From Bacteroidota bacterium (GTDB taxonomy: Bacteria; Bacteroidota; Bacteroidia; Chitinophagales; Chitinophagaceae), in NCBI GenBank assembly GCA_018268085.1, contig JAFDXE010000016.1:1-64000 (forward strand): a DNA stretch of 64,000 nt, read 5' to 3'. The translations under genes were made by a program, and so were the position numbers. Of this stretch, positions 26,234 through 35,947 are shown piece by piece. How positions within the stretch are numbered: position 1 is the stretch's first letter; each line of letters opens with the position of its first letter. The notes below the pieces were generated by a model. It searched no databases and was not told the origin of the DNA. It saw only the letters and a program-made list of their open reading frames with translations.

Positions 26234-27157
26234 TCACCTGCTTTTCTTACCAAGTGAATCGAGAATATTTACATAACTAATGTATCGTTCTTCATGAATC
26301 CGTCCTTTTACAACCGCATCTTTGATAGCGCAGCCGGGTTCTTCGAGGTGCAGGCAATTATTGAACTGGCAGTTATTTAATAACGCACGCATTTCTGGAA
26401 AGTAGTGAGAGAGTTCCTGTCTTTCAATATCTACCAAACCCATTTCCCGGATACCCGGTGTATCAATAATTTTTCCGCCGAAGGGCAAATCAAACATTTC
26501 AGCAAAGGTTGTTGTATGCAATCCTTTTCCGCTCCAGCCGCTTACATCCTGTGTTTTAAGTTTGAGATCGGGAAATAAATAATTGATGAAGGTTGATTTT
26601 CCTACACCTGAATGCCCACTCAGCAAAGTAACCTTATCCCTGAGTATTTCGGTAACTTTTTCCAACCCGGTATTTTGTTCGAGGCTTATCAGTAATACAG
26701 TATACCCAATTGCTTCATACATTTCCCTGATGAAAGTAAATTTATCTGTTTCTTTTTTTGTGAACAGATCTTCCTTGTTGTATAAAATAATTGCAGGAAC
26801 ATGGTATGCTTCTGAAGTAACCAGGAACCGATCGATAAATCCTAAAGAAGTTTTGGGTTCTTTAATAGTTGCAAACAATAAAGACTGATCAATATTTGAA
26901 GCAACAATATGGTGTTGGTTTGGATTGTGCGGAGAAACGCGGTTGATGTAATTCTTACGTTCATGAATAGCCGAAATTACCAGGTTTGCGGAATCCGGTT
27001 CCTGTTCTGTTTCTACAATATCACCCACGGCAACAGGGTTGGTGGAGGTGATACTGTCTATTTTTAATTTCCCTTTTATCCTTGCATTAAAGGATTCGCC
27101 TGCATCATTTTTCACGATGTACCAGCTTCCGGTTGACTTATAGATGGTAGCTTTCAT
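26234..27157 (-). CDS. rsgA: Ribosome-associated GTPase RsgA
   Basis: The 307-residue circularly permuted GTPase checks late 30S subunit maturation. An N-terminal OB-fold (about 1-70) is followed by the G4 motif YNKEDL, then the P-loop GHSGVGKSTFIN near residue 180, the DTPG motif and a C-terminal zinc knuckle (CQFNNCLHLEEPGC). This G4-before-G1 order identifies the family. The ATG at 27157 (MKATIYKSTGSW) fits the family better than the longer reading. It is monocistronic or loosely linked to the Bat operon upstream, which ends 90 bp away on the same strand. Confidence 0.95.
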   Translation of the reverse strand: MKATIYKSTGSWYIVKNDAGESFNARIKGKLKIDSITSTNPVAVGDIVETEQEPDSANLVISAIHERKNYINRVSPHNPNQHHIVASNIDQSLLFATIKEPKTSLGFIDRFLVTSEAYHVPAIILYNKEDLFTKKETDKFTFIREMYEAIGYTVLLISLEQNTGLEKVTEILRDKVTLLSGHSGVGKSTFINYLFPDLKLKTQDVSGWSGKGLHTTTFAEMFDLPFGGKIIDTPGIREMGLVDIERQELSHYFPEMRALLNNCQFNNCLHLEEPGCAIKDAVVKGRIHEERYISYVNILDSLGKKSR

Positions 27158-27247
27158 AATGATTGGGGTTGTGTTGTGCGCCCTTTGCAACTGCTTCTTT
27201 CATAAAAATATTTACATGGAAATTATTACGAACAACCTTCAACTTAT

Positions 27248-28249
27248 TTACGGGAACTTCCTGAACACCGTATAATTCAGCATCATTTCCAGCAATAAAA
27301 AAAGTATGGCAGCAGCAACGAACGGAAAGTATTTTTCCCGGAAACGTATATTGCTGATCATTTCAATTTTTGATTTTTCCAGTGCATCAATATTGCGATA
27401 GATGTAAGACAAACTTTCGTTATCTCTTGCACGGAAATATCTACCGCCGGTTTCAGTTGCTATTTCGGTTAATAGTTTTTCGTCGATCAGCACTTTTTCA
27501 TTTTGAATGACCACACCTGTAGCTGTACTTTCCGGCAACGGTGCGTATCCTTCCGATCCTACGCCGATGGTATATACCCGTACATTAAAAGCCTTTGCAA
27601 TTTCCTTCGCAGTTTTCGGATCAATCAACCCTCCGTTATTTTCCCCATCGGTTAACAGCAATACTACTTTCGATTTTGATTTACTGGTACGCAGCCTGTC
27701 TACACTGGTAGATAAACCCGAACCAATTGCTGTTCCGTCTTCCAGTAGTCCGTTATGAATATTCCGTACTGCTGCAATGAGCATATTCCTGTCGGTAGTA
27801 AGCGGACATTGTGTAAAACTTTCGCCGGAAAAAATAACGATTCCTATTCTGTCTGTTGGGCGGTGATTGATAAAATCAACAGCAACATTTTTGGCAGCTT
27901 CCAGGCGGTTGGGTGCAAAATCCTGGGCTGTCATACTGCCGCTAACATCTATACACAGGATAATATCAATGCCCTCTCCTTCTGCATGTTGCTCCTGGTT
28001 ACTTGTTTGTGGTTTAGCCAGCGCAATAATGATGGGGGTGAGTGCCAGTAACCTCAACACAAACGGTACATGACGAAATGTTGATTTCCAGTTGCTGACG
28101 CTGTTTGCATGTAATGAAGATACTTTAATAGATGCCTGTAAGTTCCGTCGCTTAAATATATACCACAATACCAGTAACGGGATGAGCGCCAGCAATCCAA
28201 AAAAAGCCGGCTGTGTAAAATGGATAGTATGCAGATATTCCGTTATCAA
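27248..28249 (-). CDS. batA: Bat-type von Willebrand factor A protein (BatA)
   Basis: The 333-residue inner-membrane protein has two N-terminal helices (about 13-30 and 62-80), a VWA domain (about 95-290) with the metal-binding motif CIDVSGSM, and a C-terminal helix (about 309-327). It matches BatA of the Bacteroides aerotolerance (Bat) cluster. VWA domains here are thought to act with a MoxR ATPase in complex assembly or envelope stress. It is last of moxR-DUF58-BatD-like-batA, with 7 bp to the previous gene. A batB gene, usually a second VWA protein right after batA, is absent. Confidence 0.9.
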   Translation of the reverse strand: MITEYLHTIHFTQPAFFGLLALIPLLVLWYIFKRRNLQASIKVSSLHANSVSNWKSTFRHVPFVLRLLALTPIIIALAKPQTSNQEQHAEGEGIDIILCIDVSGSMTAQDFAPNRLEAAKNVAVDFINHRPTDRIGIVIFSGESFTQCPLTTDRNMLIAAVRNIHNGLLEDGTAIGSGLSTSVDRLRTSKSKSKVVLLLTDGENNGGLIDPKTAKEIAKAFNVRVYTIGVGSEGYAPLPESTATGVVIQNEKVLIDEKLLTEIATETGGRYFRARDNESLSYIYRNIDALEKSKIEMISNIRFREKYFPFVAAAILFLLLEMMLNYTVFRKFP

Positions 28250-28256
28250 GATATGG

Positions 28257-29189
28257 TTAGCTTCTTACAGGTTTTTCTTTATTAATTTTTTCAATGGCAT
28301 CTTTAATCGTTGCAGCGCATTGCTCGCTTTCACTGTCAGCAGGAATGTGTTTTGCAAATTTAACTACATCGCCTGTTCTCAAAGAAGCCGCAAGGGCTGA
28401 TATTACTGCTGCATCTACATTCTTTTGTTTTAATTCCAGCAGTAATCCACCGGTGGTTTTGTTCAACAGGTTTACATCGGTGATGCGGCTGAAATATCGT
28501 TTAAAAATAAATCCGATTTGTGAATGATATTCTTTAATGCCGGTTTCGATTTGAAGGGGTGATTCGTTTAATTCTCTTAATGCTTTCATGGCTTCGTCGT
28601 AAGGAGAAAGTGCCGAATACAAAACCGGCAATGGCTTTGCCTTTCTCTTTGCAAAATATACATTCAGCAGGTAAAAGATAATTACAACTGTTAGTATGAT
28701 GGCGCATACATAATACCAGAAGTAGGATTTAACTTTAACTTCAATCACTGGTTTGATATCACGTATATCGGCAGTTGTATCAGCAGGTGAGTAACCAACA
28801 TTTACCAGTACAGAATCGGTAAATAATTTTACAGAACGTTTACCCTGGCTGATGTTTACGGCGAATGAAGGTATATACCATGCACCGGAATCGAAACTGG
28901 TAAATACAATTTTTTGTTGAAGGCTGAAAGTTCCGTTTTGATTTTTAATGGTATCGATACCATTGTTATCCAATATTTCGAAGTGGGGAATCGTATCAGG
29001 TAAATCACTGTCAATGTCATATCCTTCGAGTGCCGGGAGCTTAATCGAAAGATTGTATTCTACTCTTTCGCCAATAAGCACCTGGCTTTTGTTTGTATTT
29101 ACTTCCAGCGATTGTGAAAAAGAAAGTTTACCCGCTAACAGTAGTAAAAAAAGAAAATAACAATATGTAGCCTTCCTGGTCTTCATCAA
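28257..29189 (-). CDS. BatD-like membrane-anchored periplasmic protein
   Basis: The 310-residue protein has a signal peptide (ending near SFSQ at 26), a beta-rich periplasmic domain starting LEVNTNKSQVLIGERVEYN, one membrane helix (about 160-180) and a cytoplasmic helical C-terminus. This layout and its place between a DUF58 gene and batA match the BatD-like or DUF4381-like proteins of such operons. It is shorter than full BatD. It is probably one part of the MoxR/VWA membrane system; no enzyme activity is expected. Confidence 0.72.
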   Translation of the reverse strand: MMKTRKATYCYFLFLLLLAGKLSFSQSLEVNTNKSQVLIGERVEYNLSIKLPALEGYDIDSDLPDTIPHFEILDNNGIDTIKNQNGTFSLQQKIVFTSFDSGAWYIPSFAVNISQGKRSVKLFTDSVLVNVGYSPADTTADIRDIKPVIEVKVKSYFWYYVCAIILTVVIIFYLLNVYFAKRKAKPLPVLYSALSPYDEAMKALRELNESPLQIETGIKEYHSQIGFIFKRYFSRITDVNLLNKTTGGLLLELKQKNVDAAVISALAASLRTGDVVKFAKHIPADSESEQCAATIKDAIEKINKEKPVRS

Positions 29190-29200
29190 TAATACACTTA

Positions 29201-30133
29201 TTATTTTCTCTTTAAAAAAAACTTCTGGAGCACTTTTACATAATCTTCATCGGTACGAATATGAAGTAGATCAGCGCCGGCTTTTAAAAAATATTTTTTA
29301 CAGGCCTCTGTTTGTGCGAAAAAGATCTGCTGATGATTGTATCGAACGAGTTCACTGCTGCTGTCAACCCAGATTGTTTTTCCTGATTCAGCATCTTCCA
29401 ATTGCAATAGGCCGGCATTGGGTAACAACATATCCATCCGGTCGTACACTTTAATTCCGATAACATCATGTTTTGCACCAATAACTTTAAGATCATTTTC
29501 AAAACCAGTATCTAAAAAATCACTTAATAAAAAAGCGATGCTTTTCTGACTTGTAATATTATTGAAATACCGGATGGCTACATCGAGATCTGTTCCTTTT
29601 GCGTGCGGCTCTGCCGTTAGCAGTTCCCGAACAATATATAATGCATGTTGTCGTCCTTTCTTTGGTGGTATGTATTTTTCAATTTTGTTACTGAAAAAAA
29701 TAACGCCTACTTTATCATTGTTACTGATAGCACTGAAAGTTAATATTGCGGCAAGTTCTGTTATCAGGTCTTTTTTTCTTTTTCCAACGGTACCGAAAAG
29801 GTTACTGGTACTTGTATCAATCAGCAACATCATGGTAAGTTCTCTTTCCTCTTCAAATAATTTCGTGAAAGGATGCGAAAAACGGGCGCTCACATTCCAG
29901 TCGATGAAACGAATATCATCTCCTTCCGAATATTCTCTTACCTCACGGAAACGCATACCCTTTCCTTTAAATGCGGAATGATATTCACCGGTAAACAAAT
30001 GGGTGGTGATGCGTTTACTTTTAATTTCGAGATCTCTTACTTTTTGAATGATTTCTGCAGTAGTAAGCAGGCCGCTGGCTTCATCGGCTGAATTTTCTGC
30101 ATCAGGTGATATTTTCTTTTTCTTCCAGAACAA
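29201..30133 (-). CDS. DUF58 domain protein
   Basis: The 310-residue protein has the DUF58 core (EYSEGDDIRFIDWNVSARF near 68-86) followed by a VWA-like fold with LLIDTSTSNLFG in place of a strict metal site. Such proteins regularly accompany MoxR ATPases. The start is a TTG at 30133 reading MFWKKKKISPD; the nearest ATG, at 30143, is out of frame, and the family usually begins a little later near LLTTAEIIQKVRDLE. So the exact N-terminus is uncertain by up to about 20 residues. It lies 53 bp after moxR and 11 bp before the BatD-like gene. Confidence 0.88.
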   Translation of the reverse strand: MFWKKKKISPDAENSADEASGLLTTAEIIQKVRDLEIKSKRITTHLFTGEYHSAFKGKGMRFREVREYSEGDDIRFIDWNVSARFSHPFTKLFEEERELTMMLLIDTSTSNLFGTVGKRKKDLITELAAILTFSAISNNDKVGVIFFSNKIEKYIPPKKGRQHALYIVRELLTAEPHAKGTDLDVAIRYFNNITSQKSIAFLLSDFLDTGFENDLKVIGAKHDVIGIKVYDRMDMLLPNAGLLQLEDAESGKTIWVDSSSELVRYNHQQIFFAQTEACKKYFLKAGADLLHIRTDEDYVKVLQKFFLKRK

Positions 30134-30186
30134 TGATTTTCATTTGGCGTTAGGTAAGCCTTTACATTCAATTTATCTTCCCAATA

Positions 30187-31188
30187 TTAAGGAACGTTTA
30201 CTGCTTTCAATATCTCATTGATCACATCTTCAACCATAACATTCTCTGCTTCCGCTTCGTACGTTAATGCAATACGATGGCGCAATACATCTCTGCTGAT
30301 CTCTCTTACATCTTCCGGAATTACATATCCTCTTTTATTGAGAAATGCCTGTGCTTTAGCTGCCAGTGCCAGGTTAATGCTTGCCCGTGGTGAACCACCC
30401 ACACTTATCAATGGCTTTATCTTGGCCAGGTTGTATTTCTCCGGGTTACGGGTGGCAAATACAATATCGAGAATATAATTTTCAACTTTTTCATCGAGAT
30501 ATACCTGTCGAACCAGGTCTTTTGCCGTCATAATTTCATTGGTAGAAGCAACCGCATTGATGGCCGGTATGGTTGCACCCAGCGTATTCTGCCGGATAAT
30601 AAGTTGTTCTTCAGATTTTGTAGGATAACCCACTACCACTTTCAGCATGAAGCGATCTACCTGTGCTTCCGGTAACGGGTAGGTGCCTTCCTGTTCAATC
30701 GGGTTTTGTGTTGCCAGTACCAGGAATGGTTCCTGTAATTTATAGCTGGTATCCCCGATCGTTACCTGGCGTTCCTGCATCGCTTCCAATAATGCACTCT
30801 GCACTTTTGCAGGTGCCCTGTTAATTTCATCTGCCAACACGAAATTGGCAAAGATTGGCCCTTTGCGCACAAAAAATTCATTTCTTGCCTGGTTGTAGAT
30901 CATGGTGCCGATAACATCTGCAGGAAGCAGATCCGGCGTGAACTGTATCCGACTGAATTGAGCGTGTATAGATTGTGCCAGTGATTTTATAGATAACGTT
31001 TTTGCAAGACCCGGTACGCCTTCCAGCAATACGTGGCCATTGCTCAGCAGCCCGATCAGCAACCTGCCGATCATGTTTTGCTGACCCACAATTACTTTTC
31101 CCAGTTCATCATTGATTTTAGAAACAAAACCAGATGCGTGATTAATTTTTTCGTTTAACAACCGGATGTCATCGGCGGTTTGTAGCAT
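30187..31188 (-). CDS. moxR: MoxR family AAA+ ATPase
   Basis: The 333-residue AAA+ protein has Walker A in LLEGVPGLAKT near residue 58, Walker B in LADEINRAP, sensor 1 in ATQNPIEQEGTYPLPEAQ and the C-terminal lid. MoxR ATPases work as chaperones with VWA-domain partners, here DUF58 and BatA encoded just downstream. It is the first gene of the operon. The 221 bp between it and nadE hold no gene, and I found no sure promoter there. Confidence 0.94.
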   Translation of the reverse strand: MLQTADDIRLLNEKINHASGFVSKINDELGKVIVGQQNMIGRLLIGLLSNGHVLLEGVPGLAKTLSIKSLAQSIHAQFSRIQFTPDLLPADVIGTMIYNQARNEFFVRKGPIFANFVLADEINRAPAKVQSALLEAMQERQVTIGDTSYKLQEPFLVLATQNPIEQEGTYPLPEAQVDRFMLKVVVGYPTKSEEQLIIRQNTLGATIPAINAVASTNEIMTAKDLVRQVYLDEKVENYILDIVFATRNPEKYNLAKIKPLISVGGSPRASINLALAAKAQAFLNKRGYVIPEDVREISRDVLRHRIALTYEAEAENVMVEDVINEILKAVNVP

Positions 31189-31409
31189 AGTTTATTTTGT
31201 TTTATTCAAATCCAGCGTAGTTGTTGCAATGCTTCGCTTTCCAATTCATAGCAACTCGAAACTTAAACAAAGGATATTATATCAAAAATACTTCTAATTA
31301 TTATACAATGTAAACAGCACACAAAATACTTGCGGTTACATATACAATTTCAGGCCAGATATTCTATCACAGCACAGTTGCCTTACACAACATCAAATAA
31401 TTTCAAACA

Positions 31410-33092
31410 TTAACTTAAGTATTTTCCCACAATGGGCATCCTCCTTCCTACACCAAATGCTTTCGGAGAGATGCGAATGATGGGGCAAAACTGGTTGCGT
31501 TTATATTCGTTGGTATTTACCATCTTCAAAACACGGTCTACCAAAGCAGTATCAAATCCCTGCTTTTTAATTTCATCGGGCCCTTTTGATTGTTCTATGT
31601 ACTGGTAAAGAATTTTATCGAGTATTGCATAGTCGGGCAAACTGTCGCTGTCTTTTTGCCCCGGTCGCAATTCTGCACTGGGTGGTTTATTGATGATGTT
31701 CACCGGTATGATCTCCTGTTTCCTGTTAATATATTTTGCCAGTTCGTAAATCTGTACTTTATAACAATCTCCCAATACTCCCAGGCCGCCTGCCATATCG
31801 CCGTATAATGTTCCGTAACCTGTACTTAATTCACTTTTATTGGATGTATTAAGCAGTATGTATCCGAATTTGTTGGCGATGGCCATTAAAATATTTCCTC
31901 TCGTACGACTCTGTATATTTTCTTCTGCAATGCTGAATGGCCTGTCCTGGAACAAGGGTTTGAGTTCAGTTAAAAAACTTTCGTAAATATCTTTTATAGG
32001 AATGGTGTGTTGAGCCGATTTCAGGTTGTTACTCAATTCAACAGCATCGTTAACCGAATGAGCTGTTGAATAAGGTGACGGCATCAAAACAGCCAAAACA
32101 TTTTCACTTCCCAATGCATCGCAGGCAAGCGCTAAAGTTACGGCACTGTCAATTCCTCCACTGCTACCCAGTATCGCTTTTGTAAATCCCATCTTGGAGA
32201 AATAATCTTTTATTCCTAAAATGAGTGCATCGTAAATGTGATTGATGTTGAGTGCCGGTTCAAGTGCAGGTGGATTTAAATCGGTATTCGGAATTTTTTC
32301 AGCGGGCTCAACAATCGTCCCTTCAATACTTCCATCATCGTTCAGCGTAAATGCTCTTATTTCTTCCTCAAAACTTTTCATCTGGTACAGGAGGTTGGCA
32401 TGTTTATCAAAAACAAGTGAGGTTCCATCAAAAACAATTTCTGTCTGACTGCCCACGCAATTGCAATAGAACATCGGCAGGTTGTATTTTAGTACATTGG
32501 CTTTTACCGCAACTTTACGGTCTTCATCATGTGTATAATCAAATGGCGATGCGGAGAGGTTGATCATCACATCCGGACTTTGCTGTACCAGTATATCCAT
32601 TGGGCAATACCTGTAGAGCGGATTGTTGCCCAGGTTCCAGATGTCTTCACAAATGGTAACGGCAATTTTTTTTCCTTTGTATTCAACAATGTTCCAGTCT
32701 TTGGCGGGTTCAAAATAACGGTCTTCATCAAACACATCATAGGTTGGCAAACAGGTTTTATGAATCACCTGTTTAATTGTTTTGTCTTCTAAAAAATAAG
32801 CAGCATTGAAAAGATCTTTTCCTTCCACCACATCATTGCGATGCGGAGCGCCAATTAACACAGCAATTCCATCTGCATAATTTTTTATTTCTTCTACAGC
32901 CTCGTAGCATTTATCAATAAAATCGCTGAAATACAAAAAATCTCTTGGAGGATAACCACATACACACAGCTCACTGAATACGATTAATTCCCCTCCTTCG
33001 TCTTTTGCCTGCTGTATTGCCTTAATTATTTTTTGGGTATTACCTGCAAAGTTGCCGATATGATAATTCTGTTGTGCCAGGAATATTTTCAT
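31410..33092 (-). CDS. nadE: Glutamine-dependent NAD+ synthase
   Basis: The 560-residue, two-domain enzyme converts nicotinate adenine dinucleotide to NAD+ with ammonia from glutamine. The N-terminal nitrilase-type glutaminase shows its Glu (FSELCVCGYPPRDF), Lys (HKTCLPTYDVF) and Cys (ICEDIWN). The C-terminal synthetase has the ATP-pyrophosphatase loop LGSSGGIDSAVTLA. I took the ATG at 33092 (MKIFLAQQNY); ATG at 33098 is equally possible and a TTG at 33107 less so. nadC, the other NAD pathway gene in the window, is 3 kb away. It is divergent from gldB with a 70-bp spacer. Confidence 0.95.
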   Translation of the reverse strand: MKIFLAQQNYHIGNFAGNTQKIIKAIQQAKDEGGELIVFSELCVCGYPPRDFLYFSDFIDKCYEAVEEIKNYADGIAVLIGAPHRNDVVEGKDLFNAAYFLEDKTIKQVIHKTCLPTYDVFDEDRYFEPAKDWNIVEYKGKKIAVTICEDIWNLGNNPLYRYCPMDILVQQSPDVMINLSASPFDYTHDEDRKVAVKANVLKYNLPMFYCNCVGSQTEIVFDGTSLVFDKHANLLYQMKSFEEEIRAFTLNDDGSIEGTIVEPAEKIPNTDLNPPALEPALNINHIYDALILGIKDYFSKMGFTKAILGSSGGIDSAVTLALACDALGSENVLAVLMPSPYSTAHSVNDAVELSNNLKSAQHTIPIKDIYESFLTELKPLFQDRPFSIAEENIQSRTRGNILMAIANKFGYILLNTSNKSELSTGYGTLYGDMAGGLGVLGDCYKVQIYELAKYINRKQEIIPVNIINKPPSAELRPGQKDSDSLPDYAILDKILYQYIEQSKGPDEIKKQGFDTALVDRVLKMVNTNEYKRNQFCPIIRISPKAFGVGRRMPIVGKYLS

Positions 33093-33162
33093 GCTCATGC
33101 TGTTCAATTAACTTTATTATTATCTATAAAAGCTTTTCTTTTGCAAAGTTAAATTATAAATT

Positions 33163-34170
33163 ATGCGCCTGATCATTGGTTTGCTGCTGATAGTTTCCAT
33201 TGTTTCCTGCAACGATAAAAAAGTTCCGGATGTATCTCATATAAAAATTGAGATAAGCAGTAAACATTTTGAAAAAGATCTTTTTGCACTCGATACCAAT
33301 CAACTTGGTACACCGCTTCATCAACTCATTTCAAAGTATCCTTCCTTTGGCGGATTATTTATGTCCACCATTTTAGTTGCCGATCCACGCTGGTCTGAAG
33401 ATACGGTAACGGCTTATGTAAAAAATTTTATTTCATCTTACAGGCCCGTATATGATACCAGCCAGGTTGTTTTCAAAGATTTTACTCCTTACGAAAATGA
33501 AATAAAAAAAGCATTGCAGTACCTGCATTATTATTTCCCTCAATACAAATTACCACACTATATCATTACGTATATCGGCCCCATGGATGGTTATGGCGAC
33601 CTGATCATTGATGATGCCATTGTGGTAGGGCTGCATACACATCTCGGTAAAAATTATTCTGCTTATCGTTCGGCCTGGGTACAGGAAACATATCCTGCTT
33701 ATCTCACACAGCGGTTTGAACCGTCATACATTTCTGTAAACAGTATGAAGAATATTGTACTGGATATGTATCCGGAAAAAAATGACGATAAATCACTGGT
33801 AGTGCAAATGGTAGAAAAAGGAAAACGTTTGTACATGCTCAATGCCATTCTCCCGGATAAAGAAGAATATAAACTGATTGGATATACCGAAAAACAATTG
33901 AAGGATTGTTATGCAGGCGAGGGGCAGATCTGGGATTTGTTTATTCAAAATAACCTTTTGCAAACGCTCGACAATAACATTATCAAAAACTATGTTTCCG
34001 AAGGACCAAAAACGCAGGAGTTGGGAGATGGATCTCCCGGAAACATCGGGTCATTTGCCGGATGGCAGATTGTAAAAAAGTATATGGCGAAAAATCCTGC
34101 AACTACATTACCCCAGTTAATGGCTCTAGATGCTGAAAAAATATTTTCCGAAGCAAAATACAAACCCTGA
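33163..34170 (+). CDS. gldB: Gliding motility lipoprotein GldB
   Basis: The 335-residue lipoprotein has its lipobox at SIVSC (Cys16). The body matches GldB, with KHFEKDLFALDTN and ISKYPSFGGLF near the start. GldB is needed for gliding in Flavobacterium johnsoniae; its biochemical role is unknown. As I recall, gldB often lies beside nadE in Bacteroidota, as here. The usual gldC downstream is missing: the stop codon directly abuts the stop of the convergent desaturase gene (no bases between them). Confidence 0.9.
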   Translation: MRLIIGLLLIVSIVSCNDKKVPDVSHIKIEISSKHFEKDLFALDTNQLGTPLHQLISKYPSFGGLFMSTILVADPRWSEDTVTAYVKNFISSYRPVYDTSQVVFKDFTPYENEIKKALQYLHYYFPQYKLPHYIITYIGPMDGYGDLIIDDAIVVGLHTHLGKNYSAYRSAWVQETYPAYLTQRFEPSYISVNSMKNIVLDMYPEKNDDKSLVVQMVEKGKRLYMLNAILPDKEEYKLIGYTEKQLKDCYAGEGQIWDLFIQNNLLQTLDNNIIKNYVSEGPKTQELGDGSPGNIGSFAGWQIVKKYMAKNPATTLPQLMALDAEKIFSEAKYKP

Positions 34171-35277
34171 TTAAGCTGCCTGTGCCCTTAATGTAACCTC
34201 GGCTGGTCTTTTACCCAATTGCTTCATTACCCTGAAATGAGAAGCGAGCGCTCCAATAAATGTTGGGTTATGATAATATGGAAGATTAAATTCTTTGCAT
34301 TTTTCCTGTACAATTTTACTGATAGCAGGATAGTGAACATGACTCACTCTTGGGAAAAGGTGATGTTCGATCTGGAAGTTCAATCCGCCAACAAACCACG
34401 AAATAACTTTATTATCCATTGCAAAATTAGCCGTGGTTTTTATCTGGTGTATTGCCCAGGCTGTTTCAAGATGTTTGGTATGATCTAAGGGAATGTATTC
34501 AAATTCTGTATCCTCTACCACATGTGCCAATTGAAATACAAACGAAAGGGTTAGACCCATTGTAGCATTTAAAACAAAATAACCTATAAGCCATCCCGAC
34601 CAGCCCCAAACCATTACCGGTACAACGATATAGGTAACGACATAATACACTTTCGTAAGCCAGAAAATGAGGTGATTTTTAAAAGTCATTTTCCAGGCAG
34701 TGGTTGTATAAATTCTATGGGTAAAATACTTTGTAAAATCCATGATAAACACCCAAAAAATCGGCGATAAGGAATAGACAAAAGAAAGATAAAGGTGTTG
34801 TACTTTGTGAGCCGGAACCCATTTTTGAGATTCACACTGGCGGATAACCGGACTTTTGGCAATATCATCGTCCAAACCATCAACGTTGGTGTAGGTATGG
34901 TGAATGATGTTATGTTTCTGTTTCCAGAAAAATGAACTTGCACCCAGGCCATTCAACGTGATCAATCCCAGGAAATCATTCAGTTTTTGATTGGTGCTGT
35001 AACTTCCATGATTGGCATCATGCATAATGGCAAAACCGATAGAAGCCAAATTAAACCCCAATACACAACATAGCAGGATAGCAATGGCCGGATGCATGGG
35101 TACCAGCATCAAAGAAAAATAGATGGCCAGGGCTGAAGTAATAAGAATGATGGATTTGCTGAATAGTCTCCAATCGCCGGTTTTTCGAATCTTGTTTTGC
35201 TCAAAATAGGCGTCAACACTTGCTTTTAAGCTCTCGTAAAACCTGTTGTCTTTATTGTTGAATGTTACTTTAGTCAT
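34171..35277 (-). CDS. Membrane fatty acid desaturase
   Basis: The 368-residue membrane-bound di-iron desaturase has three histidine boxes: HDANHGSYS, HNIIHHTYTN and QIEHHLFP. Four hydrophobic segments surround them. The QxxHH third box places it with front-end (delta-5/6-like) desaturases, but the cytochrome b5 domain seen in eukaryotic ones is missing, as usual for the bacterial acyl-CoA/acyl-lipid desaturase group. It probably introduces double bonds to adjust membrane fluidity. Monocistronic, convergent with gldB. Confidence 0.92.
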   Translation of the reverse strand: MTKVTFNNKDNRFYESLKASVDAYFEQNKIRKTGDWRLFSKSIILITSALAIYFSLMLVPMHPAIAILLCCVLGFNLASIGFAIMHDANHGSYSTNQKLNDFLGLITLNGLGASSFFWKQKHNIIHHTYTNVDGLDDDIAKSPVIRQCESQKWVPAHKVQHLYLSFVYSLSPIFWVFIMDFTKYFTHRIYTTTAWKMTFKNHLIFWLTKVYYVVTYIVVPVMVWGWSGWLIGYFVLNATMGLTLSFVFQLAHVVEDTEFEYIPLDHTKHLETAWAIHQIKTTANFAMDNKVISWFVGGLNFQIEHHLFPRVSHVHYPAISKIVQEKCKEFNLPYYHNPTFIGALASHFRVMKQLGKRPAEVTLRAQAA

Positions 35278-35409
35278 ATCGAAACTAGGCTAATGAATAT
35301 TTATTCATTGCGCTTTTTTAATTAAACAAATTTCAAAAGAAACTACACTTAAAGAATGATAATTCAGACGAACAGGGGGTAAAATTACAACAAAAATTTT
35401 GTAGAAAAA

Positions 35410-35796
35410 TTAATTCATTTTAAAGGGTGCATGCATTTCAAAAGAGGGAATCGCTACGTTAAAAGTTTTTCTGTTGTTTTGATTTTCCAACAGGTAAGTT
35501 CCCTGCATTTTTCCAATTTCTGATCTCAGGTTGCAACCGCTGATATACTGGTAAGAAGCACCCGGTGCAATGATAGGCTGAATACCCACCACACCTTCTC
35601 CTTCCACTTCACGAAGACTTCCATTGCTATCATAAATATGCCAGTGCCTGCGTAAAAGTTTTACAGAAAACTCATTGTTGTTTTCTATAGTGATCTTATA
35701 CGCAAACATAAATTCGCTATTAACAGGATTGCTGTATTCTGCCTGGTAATACGTTTCAACAATTATCTTAACTCCTCCCGATATCTTTGAATTCAT
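35410..35796 (-). CDS. apaG: ApaG (DUF525) protein
   Basis: The 128-residue single-domain protein has an immunoglobulin-like fold. Its sequence matches ApaG, including the LRRHWHIYDSNG segment, GEGVVGIQPIIAPG and QGTYLLEN. ApaG is linked by genetics to cobalt/magnesium efflux and binds nucleotides in some studies, but its true role is unsettled. In proteobacteria it lies beside apaH and ksgA; here it stands alone, with the SUI1 factor gene 152 bp upstream in transcription order. Confidence 0.9.
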   Translation of the reverse strand: MNSKISGGVKIIVETYYQAEYSNPVNSEFMFAYKITIENNNEFSVKLLRRHWHIYDSNGSLREVEGEGVVGIQPIIAPGASYQYISGCNLRSEIGKMQGTYLLENQNNRKTFNVAIPSFEMHAPFKMN

Positions 35797-35947
35797 GATA
35801 AAGACATTTGCTGTAAGATAGTAATTAAATTATTTTCCTGCCCATAAATTTACACATTGACGGAAGATTGTAAAAACGGCCTGGCTACATAGTAAAAAAA
35901 AGATATAACCGTGACAAATCAACCCGGGTTATCACATCAACTTACGT

